From: CALKWS01 sp051020515
GTDB taxonomy: Bacteria; Actinomycetota; Actinomycetes; Actinomycetales; Beutenbergiaceae
DNA: 64,000 nucleotides
Direction: 5' to 3'
Assembly: GCF_051020515.1 (NCBI RefSeq)
Contig: NZ_CP194857.1
Coordinates: 868,001-932,000, forward strand
The translations under genes and the position numbers were made by a program. Under the pieces are notes generated by a model. It did no database searches. It worked only from the letters and a program-made list of their open reading frames with translations, and was not told the DNA's origin. Position 1 is the first letter of the stretch. The number at the start of each line of letters is the position of its first letter. This document shows, piece after piece, positions 10,183 through 18,674 of this stretch.

Positions 10183-11150
10183 CAGAAGATCCCCTGCTGG
10201 TTGAACCGTTTGGCCAGCCAGTTGGTCCCGAACACCAGGATCAACCCGACGATCGCCTTGGCCAGACCCACGGCGGTGGCGTAGGAGTAGGCGCCCTGTT
10301 GGATGCCCACGAAGTACACGTAGGTGTCGAACACGTCGGCGACGGAGCGGTTGAGGGCGTTGGACATCAGGTAGATCTGCTCGAACCCGGTGTTGAGGAT
10401 CTGCCCGCTCTGCAGGATCAGCAGCACGATGATGGTGGGCTGGATCGAGGGGATGGTGATGTTCCACATCCGTTGCCAGCGGCCGGCGCCGTCGATGATC
10501 GCAGCCTCGTACTGCTCCTGGTCCACCCCGGCCAGGGCGGCGAGGAAGATGATGGTGCCCCATCCGGTGTTCTTCCAGATCTCCTGCAGCAGGATCAGGG
10601 GCCGGAACCAGAACGGATCGGCAAGGTAGTTCGTGGTGCCACCCAGTGCCGAGTCCAGCAAGGCCGACAACGGGCCGGTGCCCATGGTGAACAGCAGCCC
10701 GGTCAGGGAGACCACCACCGTCCAGGACAGGAAGTGGGGGATGTAGACCAGCGTCTGGACGGTGCGCTTGAGGATCTGCAGCCGCATCTCGTTCAGCAGC
10801 AACGCCAGCACGATCGTCAGTGGGAAGGCGATGAACAGGCTCATCGCCGCGATGATGAGGGTGTTCGCCAGAATTCGGGGGAAATCGGGATTGGTGAAGA
10901 ACACCTCGAAGTGCTGCCAGCCCACCCAGGGGCTGTCCTCGATGCCCAGGAACGGCACGTAGTTGCGGAACGCGATCTGGGCTCCGTACATCGGCCAGAA
11001 CCGGAAGACCAGGAAATAGATGATGCCGGGCAGCATCAACAGGAACAGCCACCGGTAGCGCACCATCGTGGTGCCCAGGCCGCGTCGGCGCCGGGCCGGC
11101 GCGGGGCCGGGGGCGATCGCCACGGGTGGCGTCTGGGTTGCAACCCTCAC
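10182..11150 (-). CDS. ABC transporter permease, LplB type
   Basis: First membrane subunit of the oligosaccharide importer, about 322 residues. I choose the GTG start at 11150 (MRVATQTPPVAIAPG) because an AAAGGA ribosome-binding site lies 6 nt upstream; the longer GTG at 11213 sits inside a hairpin. The first membrane helix YRWLFLLMLPGIIYFLVF and the extracellular loop FRNYVPFLGIEDSPWVGWQHF are typical of LplB proteins. The EAA loop reads EQYEAAIIDGAGRWQRMWNI. It follows the binding-protein gene after a strong intercistronic hairpin and overlaps the next permease by TGATG. Confidence 0.92.
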   Translation of the reverse strand: MRVATQTPPVAIAPGPAPARRRRGLGTTMVRYRWLFLLMLPGIIYFLVFRFWPMYGAQIAFRNYVPFLGIEDSPWVGWQHFEVFFTNPDFPRILANTLIIAAMSLFIAFPLTIVLALLLNEMRLQILKRTVQTLVYIPHFLSWTVVVSLTGLLFTMGTGPLSALLDSALGGTTNYLADPFWFRPLILLQEIWKNTGWGTIIFLAALAGVDQEQYEAAIIDGAGRWQRMWNITIPSIQPTIIVLLILQSGQILNTGFEQIYLMSNALNRSVADVFDTYVYFVGIQQGAYSYATAVGLAKAIVGLILVFGTNWLAKRFNQQGIF

Positions 11151-11177
11151 CGCGGGTCCTTTCGTGGGTGGTCTGCC

Positions 11178-11215
11178 TGGTGGGGGCGGGACTGCGCCAG
11201 CGCCCGCCCCCACCA
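11178..11215 (-). terminator. Strong intercistronic hairpin between binding protein and permease genes
   Basis: TGGTGGGGGCGGG (11178-11190) is perfectly repeated in inverse as CCCGCCCCCACCA (11203-11215) with a 12-nt loop. It lies 8 bp after the binding-protein stop and about 27 bp before the permease start, with no U-tract. Such hairpins typically stabilise the upstream message or partly terminate, giving more binding protein than permease; that role is inferred. Confidence 0.7.
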
Positions 11216-11222
11216 GCGGAGA

Positions 11223-12804
11223 TCAGCCTGCTTGGGAGTAGAGTTCGTTCACCTCGGCGTCCACCTGTTCACCGCCGCTGGAGCGCCAGCGCTCCACCGC
11301 CTCGTCCATCCCGGATTCGTCGATCTGCCCGGCCAGGTACTGGATCCGGGCGTCGGCGATCAGGGTGTCGAGCTGGGTGGCGTTGGTGACGTAGGTCTCC
11401 GAGATCAGCCCGAGGGCGGGGTTGAACACCGCATCTTGCAGGTCTTCCTCCTGGAGTTCCTGACGCAGTTCGAAGATCTCCACGTCATAGTCGGTCTGGG
11501 GCAGCGGGGTGTAGAAGTGCTGCCCGGCCACGTTGGTGCCCAGTTGCGCCCAGGCGCCGGTGACGAAGTCGGTGAACTCCTGCATGTCGGGGTCGGTCAC
11601 CGCGTACCCGTCCTCGACCTCGAAGTTGTGGCCTTCGATCCCGTTGTTCAGCAGGACCTGCGCCTCCGGGCTGTTCAGGTCATTCAGGACCTGCAGCACG
11701 GCGAGGAGCTCTTCCTCGGTCTCGATCGAGGAGCGCGGCACGGCCAGGAACCCGGCGTAGCCGGCGGTGGGCAGGGAGAACTTGCCGTTCGGGCCCTCCA
11801 CCTGTCCGACCAGACGAACGTAGGAGTCGAAGTCGTCCGGGTCGTTCTGGCGGTACAGGTTGATCAACTCGGCCGCACGGGACTGCACGTCGATGATGAT
11901 GCCGCCATCGCCGTTCATGAACCGCTGGTTCCAGTCCTCCGGCGGCATGGTGGCGAAGTCGGGGTTGACGTAGCCGGAGTCGATCAGGTCGCGCTGGAAG
12001 CGCAGCGAGTCGCGCCACTCGTCGGTGGTCCAGGTGGCGGTCAGTTCCCCGCCGTCATCGCGCCACACGTTGCCAGCTCCGTGCCAGACGTCGATCGCAT
12101 CCCAGGGGCTGCCGGTGCCCACTGCCGCGGGCCACTCCGGAACGATCAGGCCATAAGTGTCGTCCTGACCGTTGCCGTCGGGGTCGTCCTCGGTGAAGGC
12201 CCGGGCGATCTCGGCGAGGTCGTCGAGGGTCTCGGGGTCCTCCAGACCGAGGTTCTCCATCCAGTCCGCCCGCAGGATGATCGAGTGGCGGATCACGTCC
12301 CGGGCACGGTAGACGCCGAAGATCTGTCCGTTCACCCCGGAGGCCTCTTGCACCTCGGGGTTCTCGGTGACCAGGTTGGGGAAGTCCCCGGAGGCCAGGT
12401 AGTCGGTCAGATCCCAGAAGCCGCCGGCCTCAGCGGTCTGGATGAAGCCCTGGCTCTTGTCCTGGATGACCATCACATCGGGGATGTCATCGCTGGCCAG
12501 CACCACGTTGGTCTGGTCGCCGTAGTTGGAGTTGGGCACCCAGCGCATGTTCAGGTCCACGCCGGTCAGGTCGGTCAGGGCTTCCTCGATCTCGCCCCCG
12601 GGCTCGGGCGCGGTCGGGGAGAAGAAGGGAGCCATGATGGTCACCGAGTCGTCGCGAGGCCGCCTCGCCACTGCCGCCGGCCTCCCCGTTCTCACCGCCT
12701 CCATTGCCGTTGCCGTTGCCGTTGCCGTTGCCACCGCCGCAGGCGGCCAGCACCAGTGCACCGGCCACCGCAGTGGCCACTGCTGTTGTGTGTCGATAAC
12801 GCAT
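11223..12804 (-). CDS. Extracellular oligosaccharide-binding lipoprotein, LplA/YtcQ type (frameshift near N-terminus)
   Basis: Binding protein for the LplB/LplC importer. The start at 12804 (MRYRHTTAVATAVAGALVLAACGGG) has an AAAGGA site 6 nt upstream and encodes a clear lipoprotein signal peptide with lipobox LVLAAC. After a Gly-Asn repeat linker the frame shifts near 12660 and continues as DDSVTIMAPFFSPTAPEPGGEIEEAL in the second frame. Repaired length is about 527 residues, normal for this branch. DGNGQDDTYGL, a calcium-loop-like stretch common in these proteins, is visible. It is the second gene of an operon that begins with a YesL-like gene. Confidence 0.88.
12704..12732 (-). repeat. Hexanucleotide repeat encoding a Gly-Asn linker
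   Basis: Five nearly perfect copies of TTGCCG on the plus strand encode alternating Gly-Asn just after the lipidated cysteine of the binding protein. Because the unit is 6 bp, copy-number changes lengthen or shorten the tether without breaking the frame. Confidence 0.75.
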
Positions 12805-12848
12805 GGATTTCCTTTCTCGTCGACGCCGTCGATGACGTCTGGGGTGTG

Positions 12849-13604
12849 TCAGATCGTGGGTGTCGCTGCCGGCGTGCGCGCAGGGTTCTGCGCGGCAGGG
12901 TCCGCCGGGTGGTGCTGATGGGTGTTTCGAGCCGAGATGCCCGTGGCGACGGGATCGGGAGTGCCGGCGGGCTGGGCCGCCAGGCCGCGGTCGTTGGCTG
13001 CGAAGAAGGACAGGCACAGCGCGGTGCACAGATACAGCGCCACCCCGACGGACAGCACCGGGAGCAGGCCCGGGACCAGGTAGGTGCCCACGCCGATCAG
13101 GGCGAGCGTGGCCGCCAGCAGCAACGGCGCCCCGGGAAAGCGCACCAGGAACTGCCCGGCCAGGCGCAGACAGTCCCGGCGCCGCACCTCGTAGTGGGCA
13201 TCCATCGTCACCACCAGCACCTGGTAAACGAGGGTCAGGGCGGCGGCACCCGCGATGACGATCGTCAACGGACCGCTGCTGCGACCCAGGGTGACCTGGT
13301 TCACCGCGAGCAGGACCAGCACCAGGTGCGCAGGTGCCTGCAACAGGTTGGCGTGGCCGAACTGGGTACGCCAGTGCCGCACGAAGGTGCGCACCCAGGG
13401 GTGCACCTCCCCGCGAAGCCGCGCACGGGCGCAGGTGACCGCCGCGGTCAGCGCCGGGGCCAGTCCGAACAGCACGCCACCGGCCAGGGTCATCACGAGC
13501 ACCAGCAGGTTCAGGAGCGCGGTGAACAGGACCGCGTCGGCAAACTCCCACGCACGGCCCACGCCGAAGGCGCGGTCTGCCTTCGCCTGCGTGGGACTCA
13601 CCAT
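12849..13604 (-). CDS. YesL-like (DUF624) membrane protein
   Basis: A 251-residue membrane protein with about five hydrophobic segments and the family-typical segment GGVLFGLAPALTAAVTCARARLRG followed by WVRTFVRHWRTQF. The start at 13604 (MVSPTQAKADRAFG) has a GAGGTG site 7 nt upstream. The last 40 residues are Pro/Ala/Thr-rich and cytoplasmic. YesL opens the rhamnogalacturonan operon of Bacillus subtilis, and related genes accompany LplABC-type importers in many bacteria; the molecular role is unknown. Here it is the first gene after a LacI-controlled promoter, and the binding-protein gene follows. Confidence 0.82.
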   Translation of the reverse strand: MVSPTQAKADRAFGVGRAWEFADAVLFTALLNLLVLVMTLAGGVLFGLAPALTAAVTCARARLRGEVHPWVRTFVRHWRTQFGHANLLQAPAHLVLVLLAVNQVTLGRSSGPLTIVIAGAAALTLVYQVLVVTMDAHYEVRRRDCLRLAGQFLVRFPGAPLLLAATLALIGVGTYLVPGLLPVLSVGVALYLCTALCLSFFAANDRGLAAQPAGTPDPVATGISARNTHQHHPADPAAQNPARTPAATPTI

Positions 13605-13739
13605 TGGAAACACCTCTTCGTGACACGTCTGCCGAGCGCGGGCCGGGGCCGACTGGCGATTCGAACCTGGGACTCGGTCGGGCACTCTCCCGCCGAGCGA
13701 CGACCCTGCCGCTGGACAGCGTTTACCGTTGTGAGCGAG

Positions 13740-13769
13740 AACATAGCAATAAAACGATTCAACGGTCAA
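13740..13769 (-). promoter_or_regulatory. Promoter with LacI-type operator for the YesL-LplABC-esterase-lyase operon
   Basis: On the minus strand TTGACC (13764-13769) and TATGTT (13740-13745) are spaced by 18 bp. The spacer contains TAAAACGATTCA on the plus strand (13750-13761), matching the TGAATCGTT core found at 5831. Position and core mirror the promoter at 5758-5787. AT content is locally high in otherwise GC-rich DNA. Confidence 0.62.
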
Positions 13770-13889
13770 AGGTTCCAGGATCACGATCCGGACTCGATCC
13801 GTCGCACCAGCCCCGCACGTCACACATGACGCACCTGTTCGGCTCCATCAGGCCGCACGCGGGTAGCCGCTCCCGCACCCCGTGCGCCG

Positions 13890-13954
13890 CAACCATCCAA
13901 TTGCGCGCGTACAGCGCCAACCCGGCACCCCCGTCCGCCACAACCATCCAATTG
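13890..13954. repeat. Direct repeat in the lacI downstream region
   Basis: CAACCATCCAATTG occurs at 13890-13903 and again at 13941-13954, spaced 51 bp start to start (about five helical turns). The 465-bp stretch 13605-14069 has no supportable gene; it holds this repeat, the promoter at 13740-13769 and the palindrome at 14009-14026. Whether the repeat binds a protein is unknown. Confidence 0.55.
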
Positions 13955-14008
13955 GGCTGCTCGGGCGCGGGTGCGCGCCGCAACCTCGGGCGCGGGTCCG
14001 AGCCGCTG

Positions 14009-14026
14009 CGCGGGCGCGCGCCCGCG
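14009..14026 (-). terminator. Perfect 18-bp palindrome after lacI, possible terminator
   Basis: CGCGGGCGCGCGCCCGCG is fully self-complementary and lies about 44 bp beyond the lacI stop codon. It could end lacI transcription before the next operon's promoter. There is no loop or U-tract, so this is tentative. Confidence 0.35.
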
Positions 14027-14069
14027 GCCGCGGTCCCGACCGGACCAGCGCGGACCCGTGGCGTGGGGC

Positions 14070-15083
14070 TTACCGGCGCGCCGGACCGGTGCTGGCCCGT
14101 GGCACCAGCGTCGGAGGTACCTGCTCGGTGTTCACCGGAACCCCCACGATCAGGTCGATCAGCGCCTCCAGCGCACGCCTGCCCAGCACGGTGAAATCCT
14201 GCTGCACCGTGGTCAGCGGCGGGAAGTAGTGATCGGACCCGGTCACGTCGTCGAAGCCGACTACCGAGACCTGTCCGGGCACGTGCACGCCGGCCTCGGC
14301 GAAGGCCCGCAACAGCCCCAGCGCCATGTGGTCGTTCGAGGCAAAGATCGCGGTGGGCAGGTCCTTGAGCAACGCCTGCCCGATCGCATACCCCGACGCG
14401 GCGGTCCAGTCCCCCTGCCGGTCGGCGCGGGCGCGGATCCCGGCCTCGGCCAACTTCGCGTGCCAGCCGCGGGCACGCGCCCGGGCGTCGAACCAATCGA
14501 CCGGCCCGGCCACGTGCACCACGTCACGGTGGCCCAACTCGATCAGGTGCTCGGCCACCATCCGTGCCCCCGCGCCCTGGTCCACGCTGAGGGCGTGCTG
14601 GCCGGGCTCCCACTTCGGGGTGGCCGCGATCATCAGCACCGGCAGGTCGGCAGAGGCGTTGCGGGCGGCCGCCGCGATCTCCTCGGTCGGGGCGATCACC
14701 ACCGCGCCCTCCACGGCCTGGTCCAGGAACCGGTCGAAGATGGAGGTGACCATGTCCGGCGTCGGATGTACGGCGGTGGCCACGGCCACGAAGTACCCGG
14801 CCTCCCGCGCTGCGCGCTCCACCACGGCCAGGGTTCGGGAGGGGCCGTAGTGCTCCGATCCGGTGGTCACGATCCCGAGTGTTCCCGAACGCTGGGTCAC
14901 CAGCGCCCGCGCCGCGCTGTTGCGCCGGTAGCCCAACTCCTCGATCGCCTGCACCACCTTGACGCGGGTGCTCTCGCGCACGTTCGGATGCTCGTTCAGC
15001 ACCCGCGAAACGGTCTGGTGCGACACCCCGGCCAGACGTGCGACGTCCAGCATCCCCGGCCGGGTCCGCCCGCCTGCCACCAT
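14070..15083 (-). CDS. LacI family transcriptional regulator
   Basis: 337 residues with the complete LacI layout. The N-terminal helix-turn-helix is MLDVARLAGVSHQTVSRVL, followed by the hinge helix (RRNSAARAL) and a periplasmic-binding-protein-like ligand domain with IFASNDHMALGLLRAF and VSVVGFDDV. The start ATG at 15083 has a GGGAG site 7 nt upstream. It lies between the YesL/LplABC operon and the divergent DUF993 gene, so it is the likely local repressor, with an RG-I-derived sugar as inducer (inference). The operator-like sites at 5767 and 13750 are candidate targets. Confidence 0.92.
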   Translation of the reverse strand: MVAGGRTRPGMLDVARLAGVSHQTVSRVLNEHPNVRESTRVKVVQAIEELGYRRNSAARALVTQRSGTLGIVTTGSEHYGPSRTLAVVERAAREAGYFVAVATAVHPTPDMVTSIFDRFLDQAVEGAVVIAPTEEIAAAARNASADLPVLMIAATPKWEPGQHALSVDQGAGARMVAEHLIELGHRDVVHVAGPVDWFDARARARGWHAKLAEAGIRARADRQGDWTAASGYAIGQALLKDLPTAIFASNDHMALGLLRAFAEAGVHVPGQVSVVGFDDVTGSDHYFPPLTTVQQDFTVLGRRALEALIDLIVGVPVNTEQVPPTLVPRASTGPARR

Positions 15084-15120
15084 CGCCTACTCCCGCCACG
15101 TCGCACGCATCAGGACACAG

Positions 15121-15126
15121 ATTCTA
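15121..15126 (-). promoter_or_regulatory. -10 element of lacI
   Basis: TAGAAT on the minus strand lies 38 bp upstream of the lacI start codon, in the 207-bp divergent region shared with the DUF993 gene. No convincing -35 hexamer is seen. Confidence 0.4.
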
Positions 15127-15252
15127 CGGCTCGGCACCCGGCGGGCAGCGCACTCCCCGCGCCGCGCCGGGATGGCTCGGCAGGCACACGCCCGCCCCGC
15201 GGCCTACCGTGGCCGGGACCAGCGCAGGTGCGTGGCGCAGCAGAATCGGGCC

Positions 15253-15270
15253 GACCGCACCGGTGCGGTC
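15253..15270 (+). promoter_or_regulatory. Perfect 18-bp palindrome upstream of the DUF993 gene
   Basis: GACCGCACCGGTGCGGTC is fully symmetric and ends 20 bp before the DUF993 start codon, just ahead of its ribosome-binding site AAAGGAG. The position fits an operator that blocks transcription or a hairpin in the leader. It does not match the TGAATCGTT-type sites, so a different regulator may be involved. Confidence 0.5.
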
Positions 15271-15290
15271 AGCGCGAAAGGAGCCAAGCC

Positions 15291-16475
15291 ATGACGACGA
15301 CGGACATCACCCTGTCCCTGCCCGGCCCCGAGGGCAACTGGAAACCGCTCACACTGCGCGAACCCACTCACTGGCCCACCCCCACCGGGCCCCTGACCGC
15401 CCGGTCCGCCTACGCCGCCGTCCCGGTCGCACCCCGCCACGACGCCGACAACGTTCCCGGCGCACCGGCCCTGATCGACTGGGATGCCACCCTCGGCATG
15501 CGCCAGCGGATCTGGGACGCCGGGCTCGGCGTGGCCGAGGCGATGGATACCGCGCAGCGGGGAACGGGGCTGGACTGGGACGGCGCCGCCGAACTCATCG
15601 AACGCTCCGCCGCCCACGCTCGGGCCGCCGGCGGGACGATTGCTGCCGGGGCCAACACCGACCACCTACCCGCCGATGCCACACCCACCCTGACCGAGGT
15701 GATCGATGCCTACCGCCACCAGGTCGAGGTGATCCAGCACGCCGGTGCCCGGGTGATCGTGATGGCCTCACGTCACCTGGCCGTTGTCGCCACCCACCCC
15801 CACGAGTACGCCCGGGTGTACGAGTCGGTGCTGGCCGATGTGGACCAACCGGCGGTCTTGCACTGGCTCGGGCCGATGTTCGATCCGGATCTGACCGGCT
15901 ACTGGGGCAGCGAGGACCTGGACGAGGCACACCGGACCGTCGCCGACCTCATCGCCAGGGGCGCAGACCGGATCGAGGGCATCAAGGTCTCGCTGCTGGA
16001 GGCACGGCGCGAGATGGACCTGCGCGCCGAACTGGCGCGCCGGGCCCCTGGGGTGCGCCTGTACACCGGGGACGACCTGAACTACCCGGAGCTGATCCTC
16101 GGCGACGGGCGGCACCACTCCGATGCCCTGCTCGGGGTGTTCGCGGTGATCTATCCGGCCGCCTCCGCGGCCCTGCAGGCCTTGCAAGCGGCCGACGACG
16201 ACGGGGCTCGCCGGATCCTTGAGGACACCGTCGCCCTGGGCCGGCACATCTTCGCCGCTCCGACCCAGTCCTATAAGGCGGGGGTGGCGTTCTGGTCCTG
16301 GTTGAACGGGCACCAGCCGGGCTTTCAGATGCTGGACGGCATGCACTCGGCCCGCTCGGCAGCCCACCTGATCGAGGTGTTCCGTCTCGCGGACCGGGCC
16401 GGCCTGTTGCTGGACCCACCGGTAGCGGCTGCAAGGATGGCAGCGTTCCTGCAGGTGGCCGGTTACCGGCCGTGA
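15291..16475 (+). CDS. DUF993 family protein, predicted aldolase-like TIM barrel
   Basis: 394 residues, start supported by AAAGGAG 7 nt upstream. The sequence has the rhythm of a dihydrodipicolinate-synthase-like barrel: IAAGANTDHLP, VIEVIQ-type helix region (YRHQVEVIQHAGARVIVMASRHLA), DRIEGIKVSLL with a candidate Schiff-base lysine, and LYTGDDLNYPELILGD. Characterised relatives are lacking; an aldolase or lyase acting on a keto-deoxy sugar would fit an RG-I locus (inference). The stop overlaps the start of the DUF1961 gene (GTGA), so the two are coupled. It is divergent from lacI. Confidence 0.8.
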   Translation: MTTTDITLSLPGPEGNWKPLTLREPTHWPTPTGPLTARSAYAAVPVAPRHDADNVPGAPALIDWDATLGMRQRIWDAGLGVAEAMDTAQRGTGLDWDGAAELIERSAAHARAAGGTIAAGANTDHLPADATPTLTEVIDAYRHQVEVIQHAGARVIVMASRHLAVVATHPHEYARVYESVLADVDQPAVLHWLGPMFDPDLTGYWGSEDLDEAHRTVADLIARGADRIEGIKVSLLEARREMDLRAELARRAPGVRLYTGDDLNYPELILGDGRHHSDALLGVFAVIYPAASAALQALQAADDDGARRILEDTVALGRHIFAAPTQSYKAGVAFWSWLNGHQPGFQMLDGMHSARSAAHLIEVFRLADRAGLLLDPPVAAARMAAFLQVAGYRP

Positions 16476-17149
16476 GCAACGGAAGTGCCCGCATGCCCAG
16501 TACCTACCGCAACCGGCTGGCCTCGGCCGCAGACCTCGACCGTTTCGTCCTCGAGGGAGACGGCGCACTGTCCTTCCCCAGGGGCCGGTTACGCCTGGAG
16601 TCCCTACGCGATCCCGGCGAGGGTCAGGACGCCAACATCGTGTTGTGGTGCCCGCAGCCCTTCGGTGCCGAGGTGGAGATCTCCTTCGACTTCTACCCGC
16701 TGGCCGATGAGGGCCTGTGCATCCTGTTCTTCCACGCCACCGGTCACGGCGGTCGCAGCGTGCTGGACCCCGCCCTGGCGCCACGCACCGGCCCGTACGA
16801 GCAGTACCACCACGGGGATCTGGACGCCTACCACGTGTCCTACTTCCGGCGGAAGTGGGACAGCGAGCGGCGCTTCCACACCGCCAACCTGCGCAAGTCC
16901 CACGGCTTCCACCTGGTGGCTCAGGGCGCCGATCCGCTCCCCCCGCTGGCCGACGCCGATCCGCCGTACCGGATCTCGGTCCGCACCCGACGTGACCGGG
17001 TCCGCTTAGCGATCGACGATCTGCCGATCTTCGACTGGCACGACGACGGCGGCACCGGGGGCGACCCGTTGCGCGGGGGGCACCTGGGTTTCCGGCAGAT
17101 GGCCCCGATGATCGCCGAGTACGCCGACCTGACGGTCCGGCCGCTCTGA
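16472..17149 (+). CDS. DUF1961 family protein (YesU-like)
   Basis: 225 residues predicted as an all-beta, lectin-like fold. Family-like segments include VLWCPQPFGAEVEISFDFYPL, GLCILFFHATGHGG and YHVSYFRRKW. YesU of the B. subtilis rhamnogalacturonan operon belongs to this family, whose members are thought to bind or cleave glycans, but the reaction is not established. The GTG start at 16472 overlaps the DUF993 stop; an ATG 21 bp later is also possible. No signal peptide, so it is cytoplasmic. Coupling with DUF993 suggests they act on the same intermediate. Confidence 0.8.
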   Translation: MSNGSARMPSTYRNRLASAADLDRFVLEGDGALSFPRGRLRLESLRDPGEGQDANIVLWCPQPFGAEVEISFDFYPLADEGLCILFFHATGHGGRSVLDPALAPRTGPYEQYHHGDLDAYHVSYFRRKWDSERRFHTANLRKSHGFHLVAQGADPLPPLADADPPYRISVRTRRDRVRLAIDDLPIFDWHDDGGTGGDPLRGGHLGFRQMAPMIAEYADLTVRPL

Positions 17150-17288
17150 GCACCCCCGCCCAGGGGCCGGCTCGGCCCGGGCCCGGCTCCGTCGTCGGAC
17201 TCGACTCGCCCCGGGCCGGGCTCAGCGGCCAGGCGCTGCTCGCCCGCCCCGCCAGCCCCGTCCTGGGGCGAACCTCCGGCAGCCGGGC

Positions 17289-18548
17289 TCAGGCCTGTTG
17301 ATGCACCCCGGCGCGCGGGCGGGGGGTGAGGCGCTGGAGCTGGGTGACGTGCCCCGGTTCCAGTTCGGCCAGCGAGGCCGCCCCCAGCAGGCGCATGGTG
17401 CGCTCGATCTCGGCGCGCAGGATCTGGATCATCCGGTCCACCCCCGCGCGACCGCCGGCCATCAGCCCGTACAGGTAGGCCCGGCCCACCATCGTGAAGT
17501 CCGCACCCAGGGCGACCGAAGCCACGATGTCGGCCCCGGACATGATCCCGGTGTCCAGGATGATCTCGGCGTCCTGGCCCAGTTCGGCAGCGACCTGGGG
17601 CAACAGGTGGAAGGGCACCGGGGCACGGTCGAGCTGACGCCCGCCATGGTTGGACAGCATGATGATCGCGTCCGCGCCGGCCTCGACCACCTTGTGGGCG
17701 TCGGCCAGGGTCTGCACGCCCTTGACCACGGTCTTGCCCGGCCACTGCCGGGCGATCCAGCGTAGGTCCTCGAAGTCGACGGTCGGGTCGAACATGGTGT
17801 CCAGGAGCTGGGCCACGGTCCCGGACCAGCGGTCCAGCGAGGCGAACGCCAGCGGCTCGGTGGTGAGCAGATCGAACCACCACTGCGGGCGCGGGATCGC
17901 GTTCACCACGGTGCGCGCGGTCAGCGAGGGCGGGATGGTCAGACCGTTGCGCACGTCCCGCAGGCGGTTCCCGGCCACCGGTACGTCCACAGTGACCAGC
18001 AACGTGTCGAACCCGGCCGCCGCGGCCCGGTCCACCAGGGCCATCGAACGGTCCCGGTCCTTCCACATGTAGAGCTGGAACCAGTTGCGCCCGGAGGGAT
18101 TGGCCAGTGCGACGTCCTCGATCGAGGTGGTGCCCATGGTGGACAGGGCGAACGGGACCCCCCCCGCCCCGGCGGCACCGGCCCCGGCGATCTCCCCCTC
18201 GGTCTGCATCATCCGGGTGAAGCCGGTGGGGGCGATGCCGAACGGCAGCGCCGAGCGCCCGCCCAGGATCGTCGTGTCGGTGTCCACCTCGGCCACGTTG
18301 CGCAGGATCGAGGGGTGGAACTCCACGTCCTCGAAGGCTTGTCGGGCCCGGGTCAGCGACAGTTCCTGCTCGGCCGCCCCCTCGGTGTAATCGAAGGCCG
18401 CGCGCGGGGTGCGGCGCTGGGCGACGGCGCGTAGGTCGGCGATGGTCTGCGCTGCTTCCAACCGACGACGGCGACCGTCCAGTACCGGCGGCTTGAACCG
18501 CAGCAGGGGGGCCAGGTCACGAACCCGTGGAACTCGCCGCTTGACCAT
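17289..18548 (-). CDS. FMN-dependent alpha-hydroxy-acid dehydrogenase, probable L-lactate dehydrogenase (LldD-like)
   Basis: 419-codon protein oxidising a 2-hydroxy acid, most likely L-lactate to pyruvate, with FMN. The family blocks are present: ADFDY-type motif (RAAFDYTEGAAEQE), GIAPTGF, ALSTMGTTSIEDVA, WFQLYMWKDR, VKGVQTLADAHKVVEAGADAIIM and the active-site SNHGGRQLD, which contains the catalytic His and substrate-binding Arg. The start at 18548 (MVKRRVPRVRDL) has GAGGAG 7 nt upstream; the GTG five codons earlier lies inside that site. L-rhamnose catabolism can yield L-lactaldehyde and L-lactate, so a link to the RG-I locus is possible but unproven. Confidence 0.87.
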   Translation of the reverse strand: MVKRRVPRVRDLAPLLRFKPPVLDGRRRRLEAAQTIADLRAVAQRRTPRAAFDYTEGAAEQELSLTRARQAFEDVEFHPSILRNVAEVDTDTTILGGRSALPFGIAPTGFTRMMQTEGEIAGAGAAGAGGVPFALSTMGTTSIEDVALANPSGRNWFQLYMWKDRDRSMALVDRAAAAGFDTLLVTVDVPVAGNRLRDVRNGLTIPPSLTARTVVNAIPRPQWWFDLLTTEPLAFASLDRWSGTVAQLLDTMFDPTVDFEDLRWIARQWPGKTVVKGVQTLADAHKVVEAGADAIIMLSNHGGRQLDRAPVPFHLLPQVAAELGQDAEIILDTGIMSGADIVASVALGADFTMVGRAYLYGLMAGGRAGVDRMIQILRAEIERTMRLLGAASLAELEPGHVTQLQRLTPRPRAGVHQQA

Positions 18549-18661
18549 CGAAGCACTCCTCACGTTGGCGCCGGCCGGGGTACCTGCACCCGCGGCTGGT
18601 TGAGGATGAGCCTAACGCCGCCGGCAGGGCGGGCGCGGTCCGATGCGCGGCCGGCAGGGGC

Positions 18662-18667
18662 GATAAT
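18662..18667 (+). promoter_or_regulatory. -10 element for a leaderless transcript
   Basis: GATAAT is followed by 7 nt and then the ATG of the uridine-kinase-like gene, so transcription should start at the start codon itself. No ribosome-binding site is present. Confidence 0.55.
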
Positions 18668-18674
18668 CGCACCC

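Noticed and set aside
10183..11052. N-terminal extension of the LplC-type permease
   Set aside because: It overlaps the LplB-type gene, and the internal ATG at 10182 has the TGATG coupling expected.
10176..13829. Very long plus-strand open frame of over 1200 codons
   Set aside because: It lies antisense to the importer and YesL genes. Its translation is rich in Gly, His, Arg and Gln with no domain, the usual mirror of high-GC codon bias.
17150..17288. Possible terminator between the convergent DUF1961 and lactate dehydrogenase genes
   Set aside because: The stretch is very GC-rich with partial self-complementarity, but no clean stem-loop could be drawn.
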